DNA from: Kingdonia uniflora
Lineage: Eukaryota; Streptophyta; Magnoliopsida; Ranunculales; Circaeasteraceae
NCBI GenBank assembly: GCA_014058105.1
Contig: JACGCM010002568.1
Span: 1,736,001-1,800,000 of the forward strand
Reading direction: 5' to 3'
DNA length: 64,000 bases
Positions 1-10,535 of this stretch are shown here, piece by piece (position 1 is the first letter of the stretch; each line of letters begins with the position of its first letter). A program made the position numbers and the translations under genes. The notes beneath the pieces were generated by a model that was given only the letters and a program-made list of their open reading frames with translations, did no database searches and had not been told where the DNA came from.

Positions 1-60
1 CTACCAATCTCCCTTCCTTGTTCCCCACTCCTTGTTTTCCACACTAGTAGATTATCCTCA

Positions 61-1830
61 ATGGCACCCACACGTCGTTCCAACTACACCCAGGCTAGAA
101 ATTCCATCGACGGAGTCGCTGCTCAAATAGCATTACTATCTCAACAAGTTATTCAGACAGAGGAGCGCCACCAGAACTAACTTAATCAGGAACGTGAAAG
201 CCACCGTTTGGCATTGGAAACAGAGCGGAATCGCCGTTTGGATGACGAAAACTGACAAAACAGGGCAATCGATGAGCTGCGCAACACCGTCTGAGAGCTA
301 CAAAGATTACAGCCGTTGGAACCTACACGTTCGTCCCAGGCACCTGACCCATCGCGCATTTTAGCCAGTACACGCCTTGGTCCTCCTCCAAACCTCGAGT
401 AACTCCCTGTTAACACTAGGGCCAAATGTATTCCCTGTACTATTCCCTCAACCAGCTCCATCCACCTCGGGATTCATCCCACATAAGGCTTTTCTGACTC
501 AACCCTTTGCTTCTCCAGACAGCCCACACGCCGTCCAGCTCGAGAATGGCTCGGGCAACGCAGTGCTGACTTTATACCACATGCTAGACCTCACAACCTT
601 CGACATCACCAATCTCCCCCACGTCCTGTATACATTACACAGCTTGAATTCGACCACAAAATATAGCCAGTCATCCGTGTTACCGCGACATCAGCTGCAG
701 ACTCCTGGAGCAGCCTCCATAACCCGATTTGCCCTAAACTATTGACCATCGAAATACCCTCTTACTTTTACGCTCCCAAACTCAGCAAATATCGCAATAT
801 AGACCCTAAATCCCATATCCTCGAATTCCAAAATGCCTTGAGCCTCTACACCACGGCAGACTATCTTACCGAAAACCCCCTTCGATGGTACCACAACCTC
901 TCAAATGGCACGATTCGTAACTTTGAGCAACTTTTACAACTTTTCATCTCCCAGCTCACCTTCAACAAAGACAGAGAGGTCAGAGTTGACGCTTTTTTCA
1001 ATTTCAAAAAGTCTGGCAATGAGACCCTCGAAGTCTTCACCCGATGATTCCTCGACGAATTTTGCAAAATTGGAAACCTCGACTGCCCGAATGCTATTTT
1101 GGCCAACTCGAATGCTCTGCCCGATCACAGCCGAGTAAAAGAATATCTCGTTCTCCACAAACCAAAAACACTTGAAGAGATGCTCTAAAAAGTCAACAGC
1201 TATATAGACCTCGAGCACCTTCAAGAGTCCTGCAAACAGAGCCAGCCTCCGAAAACAACAACTTTCAATAAACCTCGGCATCACACCCACTCTGCCCCTA
1301 CACCCCTGAACGCTTCTGTCTCACAGGAGACTGAGAGCTGCAAATGCTACATGATTTATAACAGCACCGAAGCGCACAAGAAGCGACTAAAGCCTATTTT
1401 ACCTACACTCACTGCTCCCCTCAGCACCCTTCTAACACACATATAGGCAGACCCCATTTGGCGCGTCCCTTTCCCCATCAAAGTCTGACTAGGCGAATCT
1501 TTCTGCGCCAACCACAAATACAATTGTCATCATACCAATAAATGCTTTGCCCTTCAGTACTTTCTCGAACTTATCTTCAGAGCAGAGTGTTTGTACCAAT
1601 ATATTGCTGATCTACCAAGCTACCTTGATGGGTCCTATCTCAAATCCTTATCCACCCCTACTACTGACCCAGCCGAGGTGCACATCTACAGAGTCAAGTT
1701 TATCGAAGTCAACAATATAGACAGTCGACTCTCCAAGTGCAAACAAAAGGGCGTTGAAGAATATTGCAAGCTCACCTATCAGGAGAAATTCCCTACCCTC
1801 TTTCCAGAAACCAGCTGTCACCCTTGACTC
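61..1830 (+). pseudogene. gag: E1 gag (capsid) remnant
   Basis: The ATG at 61 opens MAPTRRSNYTQARNSIDG and is followed by a Q/E-rich, probably coiled N-terminus with an in-frame stop at 178. The retrotransposon Gag core is seen at 742-1200 (WYHNLSNG, FNFKKSGNETLEVFTR). A Cys/His-rich stretch near 1500-1560 (CANHKYNCHHTNKC) precedes the protease. Positions 61, 742, 1591 and 1900 all share one frame, so most damage is point stops rather than indels. Gag would form the virus-like particle that packages element RNA. Closest relative in the window: the shorter gag part of E3 (14815-15200). Confidence 0.75.
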
Positions 1831-2260
1831 GAAGGCATTTCTTTTATCGACTGCGATACTTCACACGCCCGTTTTCCCCATTTCGATCCATTTGTCATCA
1901 TGATTAAGATTGAGAACCTCGTTCTCCATACATTGTTCATAGATACTGGGAGCGCAGCTGACGTCCTATTTCTCCAAACAGTCCAAACCATGAAGAAAAC
2001 AGACCTTATAACAGCAGCTAACATCGAGCTGAAGGGTTTCATTGGATCAGTAGAAGTTGTTATTGACCGCATCAGTCTACCCGTCACTGCAGGTCCCATT
2101 ACCCTTCAAACAAACTTCATAGCCATTGACCAGAAGTTCGAATACCTTGGAATACACGGACGAGATTAGTTTCACGCCATGCGAACTATACCTTCGACCT
2201 ATCATCAGACCCTTCGATTCAGCAATCACGAGGGTACTTGGAACTTGAAAAGTTCTCAAC
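1831..2260 (+). pseudogene. E1 retroviral-type aspartic protease remnant
   Basis: The catalytic motif LFIDTGSAADVLF begins near 1933, and the active-site Asp-Thr-Gly is intact. It is followed by a typical beta-rich segment ending LGIHGRD at about 2165, where an in-frame stop follows. The protease cleaves the Gag-Pol polyprotein. The frame is shared with gag upstream and with the linker to about 2580 (IEPIVYIELDGPG). Confidence 0.75.
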
Positions 2261-2339
2261 GCCTTGCGCGCTCATGCGAGCACAAAGAGATCGACCAAAC
2301 ATGAAAACTTGTCAACAACCCATAGCAATCACAACATCT

Positions 2340-2870
2340 TCCTATACCTTCAAGTTTGGCAGATATCACACAACCCATCGAGCCCATTGTTTATATCGAA
2401 CTCGACGGTCCTGGTCGGCGTACATTTATTGGAACCCTCCTTAACGAGTCAGAACACTTCAAACTTTCCGAGGTCCTCCGTGCAAGCAGGATATCTTTGC
2501 CTGGACATTTTAGGGGATGCCCGACATCAACCCCAACCTGGCGTGCCATTGCCTTGATCTCATCCCCTATTCCTCAATAGTAAAGTGAAAGAAATGTACA
2601 CTGGCACCACAACTTCGAGAAGTAGTGAACCTTGAAGTTGACAAGCTCATAGCGGTTGGGTTTATCAGAGAAGTGAAGTACGCAGACTGGATATCGAACA
2701 TCATGGCAGTACCTAAGAAGAATGGCAAAATCAGAATCTGCGTCGACTTCACTAACCTCAAGAAGCATACACCGAATGATAGTTTCCCCCTACCAACTAT
2801 CTTAGAACTCCTTGACCGATATGCTTGGTATTTTTTCCTCTTAAGCGATCAGGGTGACCACAAAATGAAA
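2340..2870 (+). pseudogene. E1 reverse transcriptase, internally deleted
   Basis: The segment shows IAVGFIREVKYADWISN and VPKKNGKIRICVDF, then HTPNDSFPLP (finger/palm motifs of Ty3/Gypsy reverse transcriptase). At about 2815-2835 the sequence jumps from LLDRY straight to FFLLSDQGDHK, which belongs downstream in the enzyme. The deletion removes the catalytic YIDD box and about 200 codons. The missing segment corresponds to 16910-17470 in E3 and includes the part preserved at 11353-11790. A frameshift near 2580 separates this from the protease frame. Confidence 0.8.
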
Positions 2871-3345
2871 AGAAAAACAACCCAGAGATTAGTTAGACCC
2901 CTGAGTGCGAACAAGCCTTCCTTGAAGTTAAAACTTATCTTGGTTGTCCACCTATTAGCAATACCCCTATCAAAGGCTAGACACTCTCTTTATACCTTGC
3001 TGCCACAGAAACTTCCATCAGTTAAGTGCTCATTCGACCTGATTCTTATATCAGAAAACCTGTATATTTTATCAGCAAAGCCCTAACCCCTGCAGAGACC
3101 CGGTATTCAAAACTTGAACTTTTACTCCTCACACTTGACTATTCAGCCCGTAAACTCAAACCATATTTTCGTGCTCATCCCATCCGTGTTATTGCCAGTT
3201 ATCCCCTTCGACAAGTACTCAGCAAAAAAGAAAAATACAGATGAGTGCAACAGCAGTCCGCATACCATGGCGATCACGACATTACCTTTGAGAAGCAAAT
3301 ATCCCAGAAAGGCCAAGCAGTAGCTGACTTTCTAGCCGACTTCCC
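2871..3345 (+). pseudogene. E1 Gypsy RNase H (connection plus RNase H fold)
   Basis: In shifting frames the sequence reads ECEQAFLEVKTYLG, then KPVYFISKALTPAETRYSKL (3057-3116), then KPYFRAHPIRVIASYPL, then QAVADFLADFPVEDVD near 3340. This is the usual RNase H region after Ty3/Gypsy reverse transcriptase. It degrades the RNA strand of the RNA-DNA hybrid. Counterparts: 11820-12290 (fragment), 17520-17980 (E3), 31700-32160 (E2). Confidence 0.75.
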
Positions 3346-3399
3346 GGTCGAAGATGTAGATTGAGAAGAACACGAAGATGATTTTGCAAACCATAACCC

Positions 3400-3900
3400 G
3401 AAGAAGTAGATCCCTGGAAACCTCTCACTGGATGGCGTTTATTCACAGACGGATCAGCAGGACCTAATGGCTCAGGAATTGGTATTGTTCTAGTAACACC
3501 CACTAATGATCGAATAGAGAAAGTCGCCAAAATTGCCTTTGAATGTTCCAATAACGAAGTAAAGTATGAAGCCTTGATCCACAGCCTCGACCTCGCACTC
3601 AACCTCGGCATCCCCAAACTTGCAGTCTTCATAGATTCCAAACTAATTCTGAGACACTATACAGAAGAAAACCAACCTAATGGTCGCATGGCCGATTACA
3701 TCCTCTTTGTGCGACAGTGAATGGACTGGTTCCCCGAAAAATCCACAATCGTACATTACCCTCAGGAAGAAAATTGACATACGATGCCCTCGCCTACATA
3801 GTAACTTTGCTCGGCCACTCAGAGTCGCGGACACTCCATATCGAAGTACTCGAACGCCCAAGTATTGACCAGATGGAAATCAACACCATCAATACTGGGG
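3400..3900 (+). pseudogene. E1 second (archaeal-like) RNase H
   Basis: A second RNase H begins at about 3415 with GWRLFTDGSAGPNGSG. The first catalytic Asp is in FTDGS, a Glu is in KYEALIHSLDLAL (about 3565), and another Asp is in FIDSKLI (about 3630). An in-frame stop follows at about 3718. An extra RNase H of this type directly before integrase is established for the plant Tat lineage and places E1 there. E2 (32240-32600) and E3 (18030-18400) carry the same domain. Confidence 0.75.
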
Positions 3901-4019
3901 GCAAGAGTCACGATCCAGATGATTGGCAGACACTGTTCCTTCACTATTTCAGCAATGCTACTCTCCCAGTGATCCCAAAGCCAAACGCACTATCCTTGAA
4001 AATTGCCGCAGGTATATAA

Positions 4020-4830
4020 TCCTTAAAAACCAACTACATCGCAAAGCCCCAAATGACATCCTCCTTCGATGCGTATCCCAAACCGAAGACTCTCAAATGT
4101 TTCCTGAACTTCATGAAGGAACCTGTGGTGCTCATACTGCTGGTCACTCTATGGCTCATCGAGCTGTTACCCAAGGATTATTTTGGCCCGACATGAAGAA
4201 ACAAGCTTCAGATTTTGCAAAAAAATGTGACAAATGCTAGCGTCACGCCCACGACATCCATTGCCCCTCTGGAGGCCTCCATGTCGGCCAAGTTTCCTGG
4301 CCATTTGAAAGGTGGGCCATCGATCTCATTAAACCCTTCTCAAAAGCCTTAGGTAGCAGAGAAAACATCATTGTCGCAACCGACTACTTCACTAAATGGG
4401 TCGAAGCTGTTCCTCTATGCTGAACTGGAGAAGAAGTTATCAAATTCTTGTGGGAAAATATCATCACTCGCTTCGGCTGCCACCATATGATCCAATGCGA
4501 CAATGGTCCCCTGTTTGTTGGAAGCAAAGTTAAAAACTTCCTCAAAAAAACACAATATCATTCTCTCACCATCAATACCTTACTCTCCTTAGGCAAACGG
4601 TCAAGTCGAAGCAATTAGCAAAATATTTGTCGACGGTCTTAAGAAGAGAGTTGATGAAAAGAAAAGATGATGGGTCCAAGAGTTACAATACGTCATCTAG
4701 GCTTATCGCACAATACCAAGACAATCTAGGGGATGCACCCCTTTCCTCCTGACATATGGGACCGAAGCTGCTCTACCAACTTAATTCGATGTACCCACCC
4801 GAGACCGTAACCTCCTAGATGAAGATAATG
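4020..4830 (+). pseudogene. E1 integrase (zinc finger and catalytic core)
   Basis: The HHCC finger is represented by GAHTAGHSMAHRA and KKCDKC (4128-4240). The core has all three acidic residues: Asp in AIDLIKPF (about 4320), Asp in IQCDNGP (about 4499) and Glu in GQVEAI (about 4600). However, there is a stop at 4240, a stop after VEAVPLC (4420) and a frameshift near 4550. Integrase inserts the cDNA into the genome. This is the least mutated active site among the three Tat integrases in the window. Confidence 0.8.
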
Positions 4831-5162
4831 AGTTCGAACTTGCGTGCAACATGTTATGGATTGATGAGACTAGAGACCGAGCTATCGTCTGCCTTGGCCG
4901 CTACCATATTTCACTTCAAAAATCCTATAACAAGAGAGTTCGACCAAGAAGTTTCAACATAGGAGATCTAGTGGTTCGACATGTCAATCAATCATCGAAA
5001 CCTCGAAATGCTGGCAAGCTAGCCAAATCTTGGGAAGGACTTTGCATCGTCTACGATAAAATAGACAAGGGTTCCTATTACCTAATGACGGAAGGCGAAG
5101 TACCCCTACCACACCCCTGGAATATAATACAATTGGCCTCCTGTAACAGGCCATTTCTATAA
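4831..5162 (+). pseudogene. E1 integrase C-terminal tail
   Basis: An open stretch of 103 codons contains NIGDLVVRHV and the pattern NAGKLAKSWEGLC followed by a short beta segment ending at a stop near 5160. This G-x-L-x-x-x-W-x-G/P pattern is the normal C-terminal (SH3-like) end of Ty3/Gypsy integrases. No chromodomain is visible after it, as expected for Tat. Equivalent tails lie at 19480-19750 (E3) and 33700-33980 (E2). Confidence 0.7.
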
Positions 5163-5239
5163 TCATGTACAACTGATGTAATCCAGAATATTCAATAAGC
5201 AAGTTGTTCCATTCCAACTTCGTCTACTGTTTCATTTTT

Positions 5240-5860
5240 TTTAATTCTTGGTTGAACTAATGTATCATGTCCACCCTCGCCCTGACTGAAACTTGGGGAC
5301 GACCTTGAATTGTTCAAAGTCTCCAATTTCAAACAAACTCGAGGGACATGGAAGGTTGAAAGACAAGACCCTCGGGGATGCATTGGGGGCGATCAGATAT
5401 TGGTTCGCTGCGGCATAAGCCTTTGAAGTCCATTCCTCTTCTTGGTTGAACCTAGGTATCATGTCCACCCTCGCCCAGACTGATACTTGGGGGCGACCTT
5501 GAATTGCTGAAGTCTCCAATTTCAAGCAAACTTGAGGGGCAAGGAACGTCAAAAGACTAGACCCTCGGAGATGCATTGGGGGCGATCAGATATAATTTAT
5601 CTAGGCTCTAAAACCGTCGAAGTCCGGTACTTTTCTCGATATACCTCGGGTATCACGTCTACCCTCGCCCCGACTAATACTTGGGGGAGACCTTGAATTG
5701 CTCAAGTTTCCAACATTCGAGCAAACTCGCAGGGCAAGGATGGTCGAAAGACTGGACCCTCGGGAATGCGTTGGAGGCAATCAGTTAAGTTTTGGGTTTC
5801 CTCTAGTTATCACGTCCCCTCGGCCCGACTGATAATCGGAGGCGACCTGGAAGTTGTTTA
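5240..5860 (+). repeat. E1 spacer tandem repeat, about 3.5 units of roughly 160-195 bp
   Basis: Four starts of the same unit are recognised by TATCA(T/C)GTC...CCCTCG...CTGAT near 5262, 5458, 5650 and 5807. Each is followed by a GGGGGCGACCTTGAATTG-like core. Copies diverge by substitutions and small indels. The array lies just after integrase, a position where Tat elements are known to carry hypervariable tandem repeats. E3 has a related array at 19860-20320. E2 has an unrelated one in the same place. Confidence 0.85.
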
Positions 5861-6484
5861 AAATTTCAACATCACTGTGGCATCGGCCTTCGATGTCCAA
5901 CAGAGCATTCAGAGTTCGATCTATATATCTCTGGTACTCTTCAGACTTCGATCATACTACAACCAATCAAACAGATCAACTTCTTATTTCGAGCAGATCA
6001 AATAACTACTTCAAAAATTCAAAAACACTAGCTATAATGCCATCAAATGCAGAGAACACTCAACATATTATCCGTCAGAGAAACAGTTGTAGTATAATTC
6101 AAAAATCAATCAGCAAGAGTCCAAAATAAGCAAAATTAATAGCATGTGCATTCAAATTCTAACAATTCAAGGTCAGACTACAATAACAAAATTCATCATC
6201 AAATCAGATTTCAAGTCAGAAGTTCGGAATAAGTATGTTTAGGAAACAAGCATTAATATGTTCAACATCAACCGCAGAAGTTTAGCGAATAACAAAAGCC
6301 CAAAAAAAGCCCCCTTACTGAGTTCCAATGCCAACAGAAAATAACATACATCGTTCACAATTTTACAACTTAGCATCACAACCAGCAGAAGAAGACACGC
6401 GAATCCTACCACAAAATACCTCATGTGGGCGCGGTTGTACCCTCTGGCTCCACAGTCGCCCCAGCACCACCAACCTCAGCAGCC
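5861..6484. other. E1 non-coding stretch between spacer and antisense gene
   Basis: AT-rich sequence with no recognised domain. Short open frames here (5854-6129 on +, 6239-6424 on -) look random in composition. The stretch probably holds the 3' UTR of the antisense gene, whose stop is at 6485. Confidence 0.5.
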
Positions 6485-8100
6485 TCATGTAACCCCTACG
6501 ATCAGGCCATCAGCAGTTCCACCAATGGGCGCTACAAGAAAAGTAGTCTCAACATCACCCCCAGTACCCCCAATTGCTTCCTCAGCAACGTTCACCTCCC
6601 CTCCCTTCATCTGTAATTCAGCCCCCTCCAGAAGTTCCGGTGAAACAGGATAAGGCTGCAACGTATCGGTATCATACCCCATACCATCGATAAACTTTTT
6701 CAACCTCACATTCTCCATGCATTCCTTATCATATTACCATTGGAAACACATCTTCTATTCTGCTTCGCCTTCTCACACGCCTTTAACTTGGCCGACCACT
6801 CTCGCTCCAACCTTGACCGTTGTTGCCCGAGCCTTTCATCATAAGAATCAGTAAGCACGTCTATATCTTGCTTCAACTTCATGACTTGAGATACCCATGA
6901 TGCCTCCTTCCCACGAGAAAGATCCAGATTTTCCTTCGCTTGTCCCAACTTAGCCTTTACGCCTTGTTGCAAGTCTCTACCTTAACGTCCGTCTGCTAAA
7001 AATACTCAAGATATCAATGAACCTCGAAACCTGAACAATTTGCAAGTAACAACAAAATACCACTGCACAAAGCTATATATAGTTACCTGAGACATGTGCT
7101 TCTTTATCTCCTTCGAAGCTTCGTCAGGGTTATCCGCCCAGATCTCGACCATCAAAGCCTGCTTCGCCACAGCCTGCTCCTATCGCTCAGCCTTCGTCAT
7201 TTCTTCATCCTCCTCGATTGTATCATCATCCCAGAGTATCTTACGTCTCTTACGTTAAATAACCTTCGATTGCTGTACCTAGGAGCTTTAGGCGCTACTC
7301 GGCCCTTCCCTGTCTCGGTTAGGGAAGATACCTGCTTTATTTTCATCATCAAAGCTTCTCCACCCCCTTCGGACACTGGTGCCGCATGCTTCGTACCCAT
7401 CTGCGACCTCGGCACAATCTGTTAGTTCCTCGGCAACTCTTCATCTCCCATTTCATTTTTCTCTTTCGAAACACCTACCCATCTTTTTTTCTTTGTTCAA
7501 TTCAGCATAACGGGTACATCTCGAAGCTGGGAATCCACCTTTTTTCTCCTTTGCCTCTTGATCTTTAGACTATCAAAACTGAATTTACCTAGTCTTCACT
7601 AGACTCGAGCAGAGTATCAAAGTAATTTTCCAGATTATCCCAAGATGAACTTTCTGGACCTGCTGAAGTAAAGCATAAACATTCTCGTAGTTACCCCTCG
7701 ACGGCAAACTTACTTCCGTTAAATACCCTATCATCGTTATCAACATTCTCGTAGTTACCCCTTACTATCAGTAAATCTTTATTCCACCCTCGGCCTGTTG
7801 AGCACAGATCAAAGAACCACAGTTTCTCTGGGTGACATTGGAAGTAAAATGTCCTAGGGTTTTGACTAGCCTTCCTCGAATAAAAAGTGATAATGTTGAA
7901 CCATTTAATTAAACCTCGACCCTCACAAGCCAATTTCACATTCATCCCCTCTATCACCCTCATCATCTCATAAAAATTACCGTTCATCTTCACCGGAGCT
8001 ACCCCCCAAAAATTCAACACTTCTTTCACCAGTCGCCGAAGAAGAAGCTCCAGTCCCAAATGCAAAATCTCATACCCACCCCCTCAAACAGAGAACAAAA
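6485..8100 (-). pseudogene. E1 antisense gene (aORF): gypsy-type transposon domain plus coiled coil
   Basis: Read right to left. At 8065-7691 is a domain like the Pfam 'putative gypsy type transposon' family, with LVKEVLNFWGVAPVKM, PRTFYFQ and GRGWNKDLLIVRG. Lys/Arg-rich linkers follow (about 7415-7200). An exon ends EASKEIKKHMSQ at 7091 before a GT. The next exon, from about 6995, is strongly coiled (KLGQAKENLDLSRGKEA, QQRSRLEREWSAKLKACEKA). The tail KKFIDGMGYDTDTLQPYPV ends at a stop at 6485. A 64-bp tandem duplication (7679-7762) lies after the first domain. Frames are shifted and stopped. Function is unknown. Such antisense genes are known in Tat elements. Confidence 0.7.
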
Positions 8101-9039
8101 CAGAGTAAACATGATAGAGCTCCAGTAACTTACCAGTGGTTAGAAACCTTCTCCTCGAACGAGCAAGATCAAACCAACAAAAGAAGCAGTAACCCCCAAG
8201 TTCAAAATAACATATATTTTCTCCTCCCAACCTTTTGATTTTCACAATAAGATATTATAGTAATCAATTTTCTCTCACTTATATATCTTTTTAAAAAAAT
8301 TAAACCGCCATAATTTACTCACCACTATCATTACCACGACCCCACTACCTCGGCTTTTCGGCTCCAATGTCATTACCCCTCGCAGCTCCCACATGCGCAC
8401 AACATCCTTACTACAATCTGCTCACAAAACCCGAAGCTTCTCAAACCTTTTTTCTCCCTTACTCGAAGCCAAACAATCCAGTCCAAGCAGCCACATCATT
8501 ACCCCTTTCCGTCATACGAGAAAAACAACATCATTACCTTTTGCACACTGCCCTAGGCGCTCGTACCAGTCTGACTGACCAGGTTCCTGGGCTGTCAGAA
8601 CAGCTAGTCAAATCAAACTCAATCTTTGACACATTTCTGCACTCAAGTACTTGCCCATTTCACACCTTGAACAATCTTCAGCATCTAGCCTCAACAAAAT
8701 TCATTTCAATATATTGGCCTTTGACATCCAGCACGCCCCTAAACTCAAAAGTTCCGAACCTTCGACCAAATAGAGTCGTAAGTTCGACCAGTCAAAAACC
8801 TCAAGCCTGCAGATAATTTTTTTTCTTTGCCACAGTTTACTTTTTCCTTCGACAAAACCATTTTTATCTTTGGACAACACAAACTGCACATTTCGACAAA
8901 CTGTATCATCCATTCCATATCAGACTTTATTACTATTACCCACAGTTCGACAACACGAGTTATTCAAAGAAATCATTTTCATTCAAAAAGCATCTAACAT
9001 TTTAACCCTCGTACAAAAAAAAAATTAATACAATCATAT
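8101..9039. other. E1 stretch with no supported gene
   Basis: By analogy with E2 this should contain 5' exons and the promoter region of the antisense gene. I could not recognise them. The long plus-strand frame at 8367-8816 is Ser/Pro/Thr-rich and looks like a chance opening. Confidence 0.4.
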
Positions 9040-9044
9040 TACAG

Positions 9045-9410
9045 AGGACCCTAGCTATTAGCGGGCTGCTCCTCTTCGACAGCGGCCACAACATCTGCAT
9101 CCTCTTGGTCAACAATATCCTCTGCGAAGCCCTCGAGGAGAGACATCCAATGACCGGGGAATGGCCCCATCATCTGCAGTATCCCCTACCTCTATGTGGA
9201 TGGCATCTAAAAACTTGGAGCTCTGGGCTCCACCTCAAAAAGATTCAGTATTTCGCCACAATGTCCTCTTTCAGGCAAACCCCCGTCGTAGCCCCCGTAT
9301 GGCCTCCCGTATGTGCCGAACTCTCGCAGCAGCCGGGTCTTCTTGAACGGGAATATCTGCCGCCATTTCAATGCGAGCAACGAAGAAGAACAACAAGAAA
9401 ATCATGCAGA
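9045..9410 (-). pseudogene. E1 second antisense coding trace, part A
   Basis: The minus strand reads AADIPVQEDPAAARVRHIRE from about 9373, followed by a basic stretch and then a stop. In another frame at 9060-9110 it reads EDIVDQEDADVVAAVEEE and ends in a stop. The low-complexity acidic/alanine bias and codon-like composition suggest decayed coding sequence separate from the 6485-8100 gene. No family is recognised. It could belong to the same small protein as the trace at 9970-10185. Confidence 0.35.
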
Positions 9411-9969
9411 ACGGTGAGAAGTTATCTCTGCAATAGTTCCTTTCATACTTGTAATCCTACCACAACCTTCCCTCTTCCGTAGCCAAATTAATGACAACCT
9501 TTCATTTCCAACCTCGAAAAGTCAACATGCAACTTCTCCAACTTCCTCGACGTATCTGACTCATTGGTGCATGCATGCAGACCTCATTCCGAGGACCTCT
9601 ATTCGAGCACATCACCCACATCGAGCATTCGACCATCATAACCATTGATTATTACAAAGCAGCATTTCCTCATACCTTCCACTATAATTTATTCTGACTA
9701 TTATAACCATATAATAATAATAACCATCGTTCATCATTACCTTCGAGTTCATCACTGTACCACGCGCCTATAAGAGTATTCGCTAACATTCGTCTACAAT
9801 ATCAATCAGACATTGCAATATAAATACGAAGAAAATACTTTGTCCATTCCAAATATGTAAATTTAATAGACAAATTACATTTCTACTATCAACCCCACAC
9901 AACAGAAATAACCCCTCCAAACATAGCAAAACAGAAACCTACAGAAATTTAAAACATTCCCACCCTCAA

Positions 9970-10185
9970 CCCGAATCCCTACTATTGGAAGGACCAGCCC
10001 CGCTCGCCGCATTATGCTCCTCATTGATCTCCTCAGCACAAACGAGACTTTCAGCCAGTGCCATCAGAAAGCGATAGCGCCGTTCAGCAGTCGTAAATTG
10101 AAACCTCAACTGTTCCAAACAAACTCCTCAGGCCCCGCTTCCACAAGGACCGGCATGTCCCAGTTTAGGTCATGTTGCCAAAAAT
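9970..10185 (-). pseudogene. E1 second antisense coding trace, part B
   Basis: The minus strand shows LRFQFTTAERRYRFLMAL, then an acidic helix and the end GPSNSRDSG with a stop near 9977. A frameshift precedes it, since the upstream frame reads MPVLVEAGPEEFVWNS. The amphipathic, charged composition looks like real coding sequence. It lies between the main antisense gene and the 3' LTR, as does the unexplained antisense frame at 40865-41284 in E2. Confidence 0.4.
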
Positions 10186-10520
10186 ACTTCATATGCAGTT
10201 CTGTTATCTTTCACCCTACTTAACGGTCCCAAACAAACCCCATCCTCTTCTGGTAATGTATGTTTGGCATTGTATCCATCCAAATGTTTAGAATATGGAG
10301 AACAGAGAAGAACACTATTATAGATGGAAGAAGATACAGTGTACCCCCACAAGAGCCCATACTTATAGGCTTCAATGCATTTATTAACCTATAACCAACT
10401 ATATCCCTTGAAAACCCCCTTTTTCTAATTTCCCAAAAAACAAAACAATCAAACCGCCCAGATTCCAAGACCAAACAGTTTTCTCAGCGAACACCACTCC
10501 ACCTGGCCTTGAGACCTTCG

Positions 10521-10535
10521 TTAAGAGGGGGCGAA
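10521..10535 (+). promoter_or_regulatory. E1 polypurine tract
   Basis: The purine-rich TTAAGAGGGGGCGAA sits immediately before the LTR start TGTAGTAGCC. It is the plus-strand DNA synthesis primer of LTR retrotransposons and fixes the LTR start at 10536. Confidence 0.8.

Noticed and set aside
1..5162. Possibility of an integrated plant pararetrovirus (caulimovirid)
   Set aside because: The order protease, reverse transcriptase, two RNase H domains, integrase, with LTR, polypurine tract and tRNA-type primer site is that of Ty3/Gypsy Tat. Caulimovirids lack integrase and LTRs.
8367..8816. 149-codon plus-strand frame in E1
   Set aside because: Ser/Pro/Thr/Gln-rich, no domain, opposite the antisense gene region, and no counterpart in E2. 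Best read as a chance opening in C-rich sequence.
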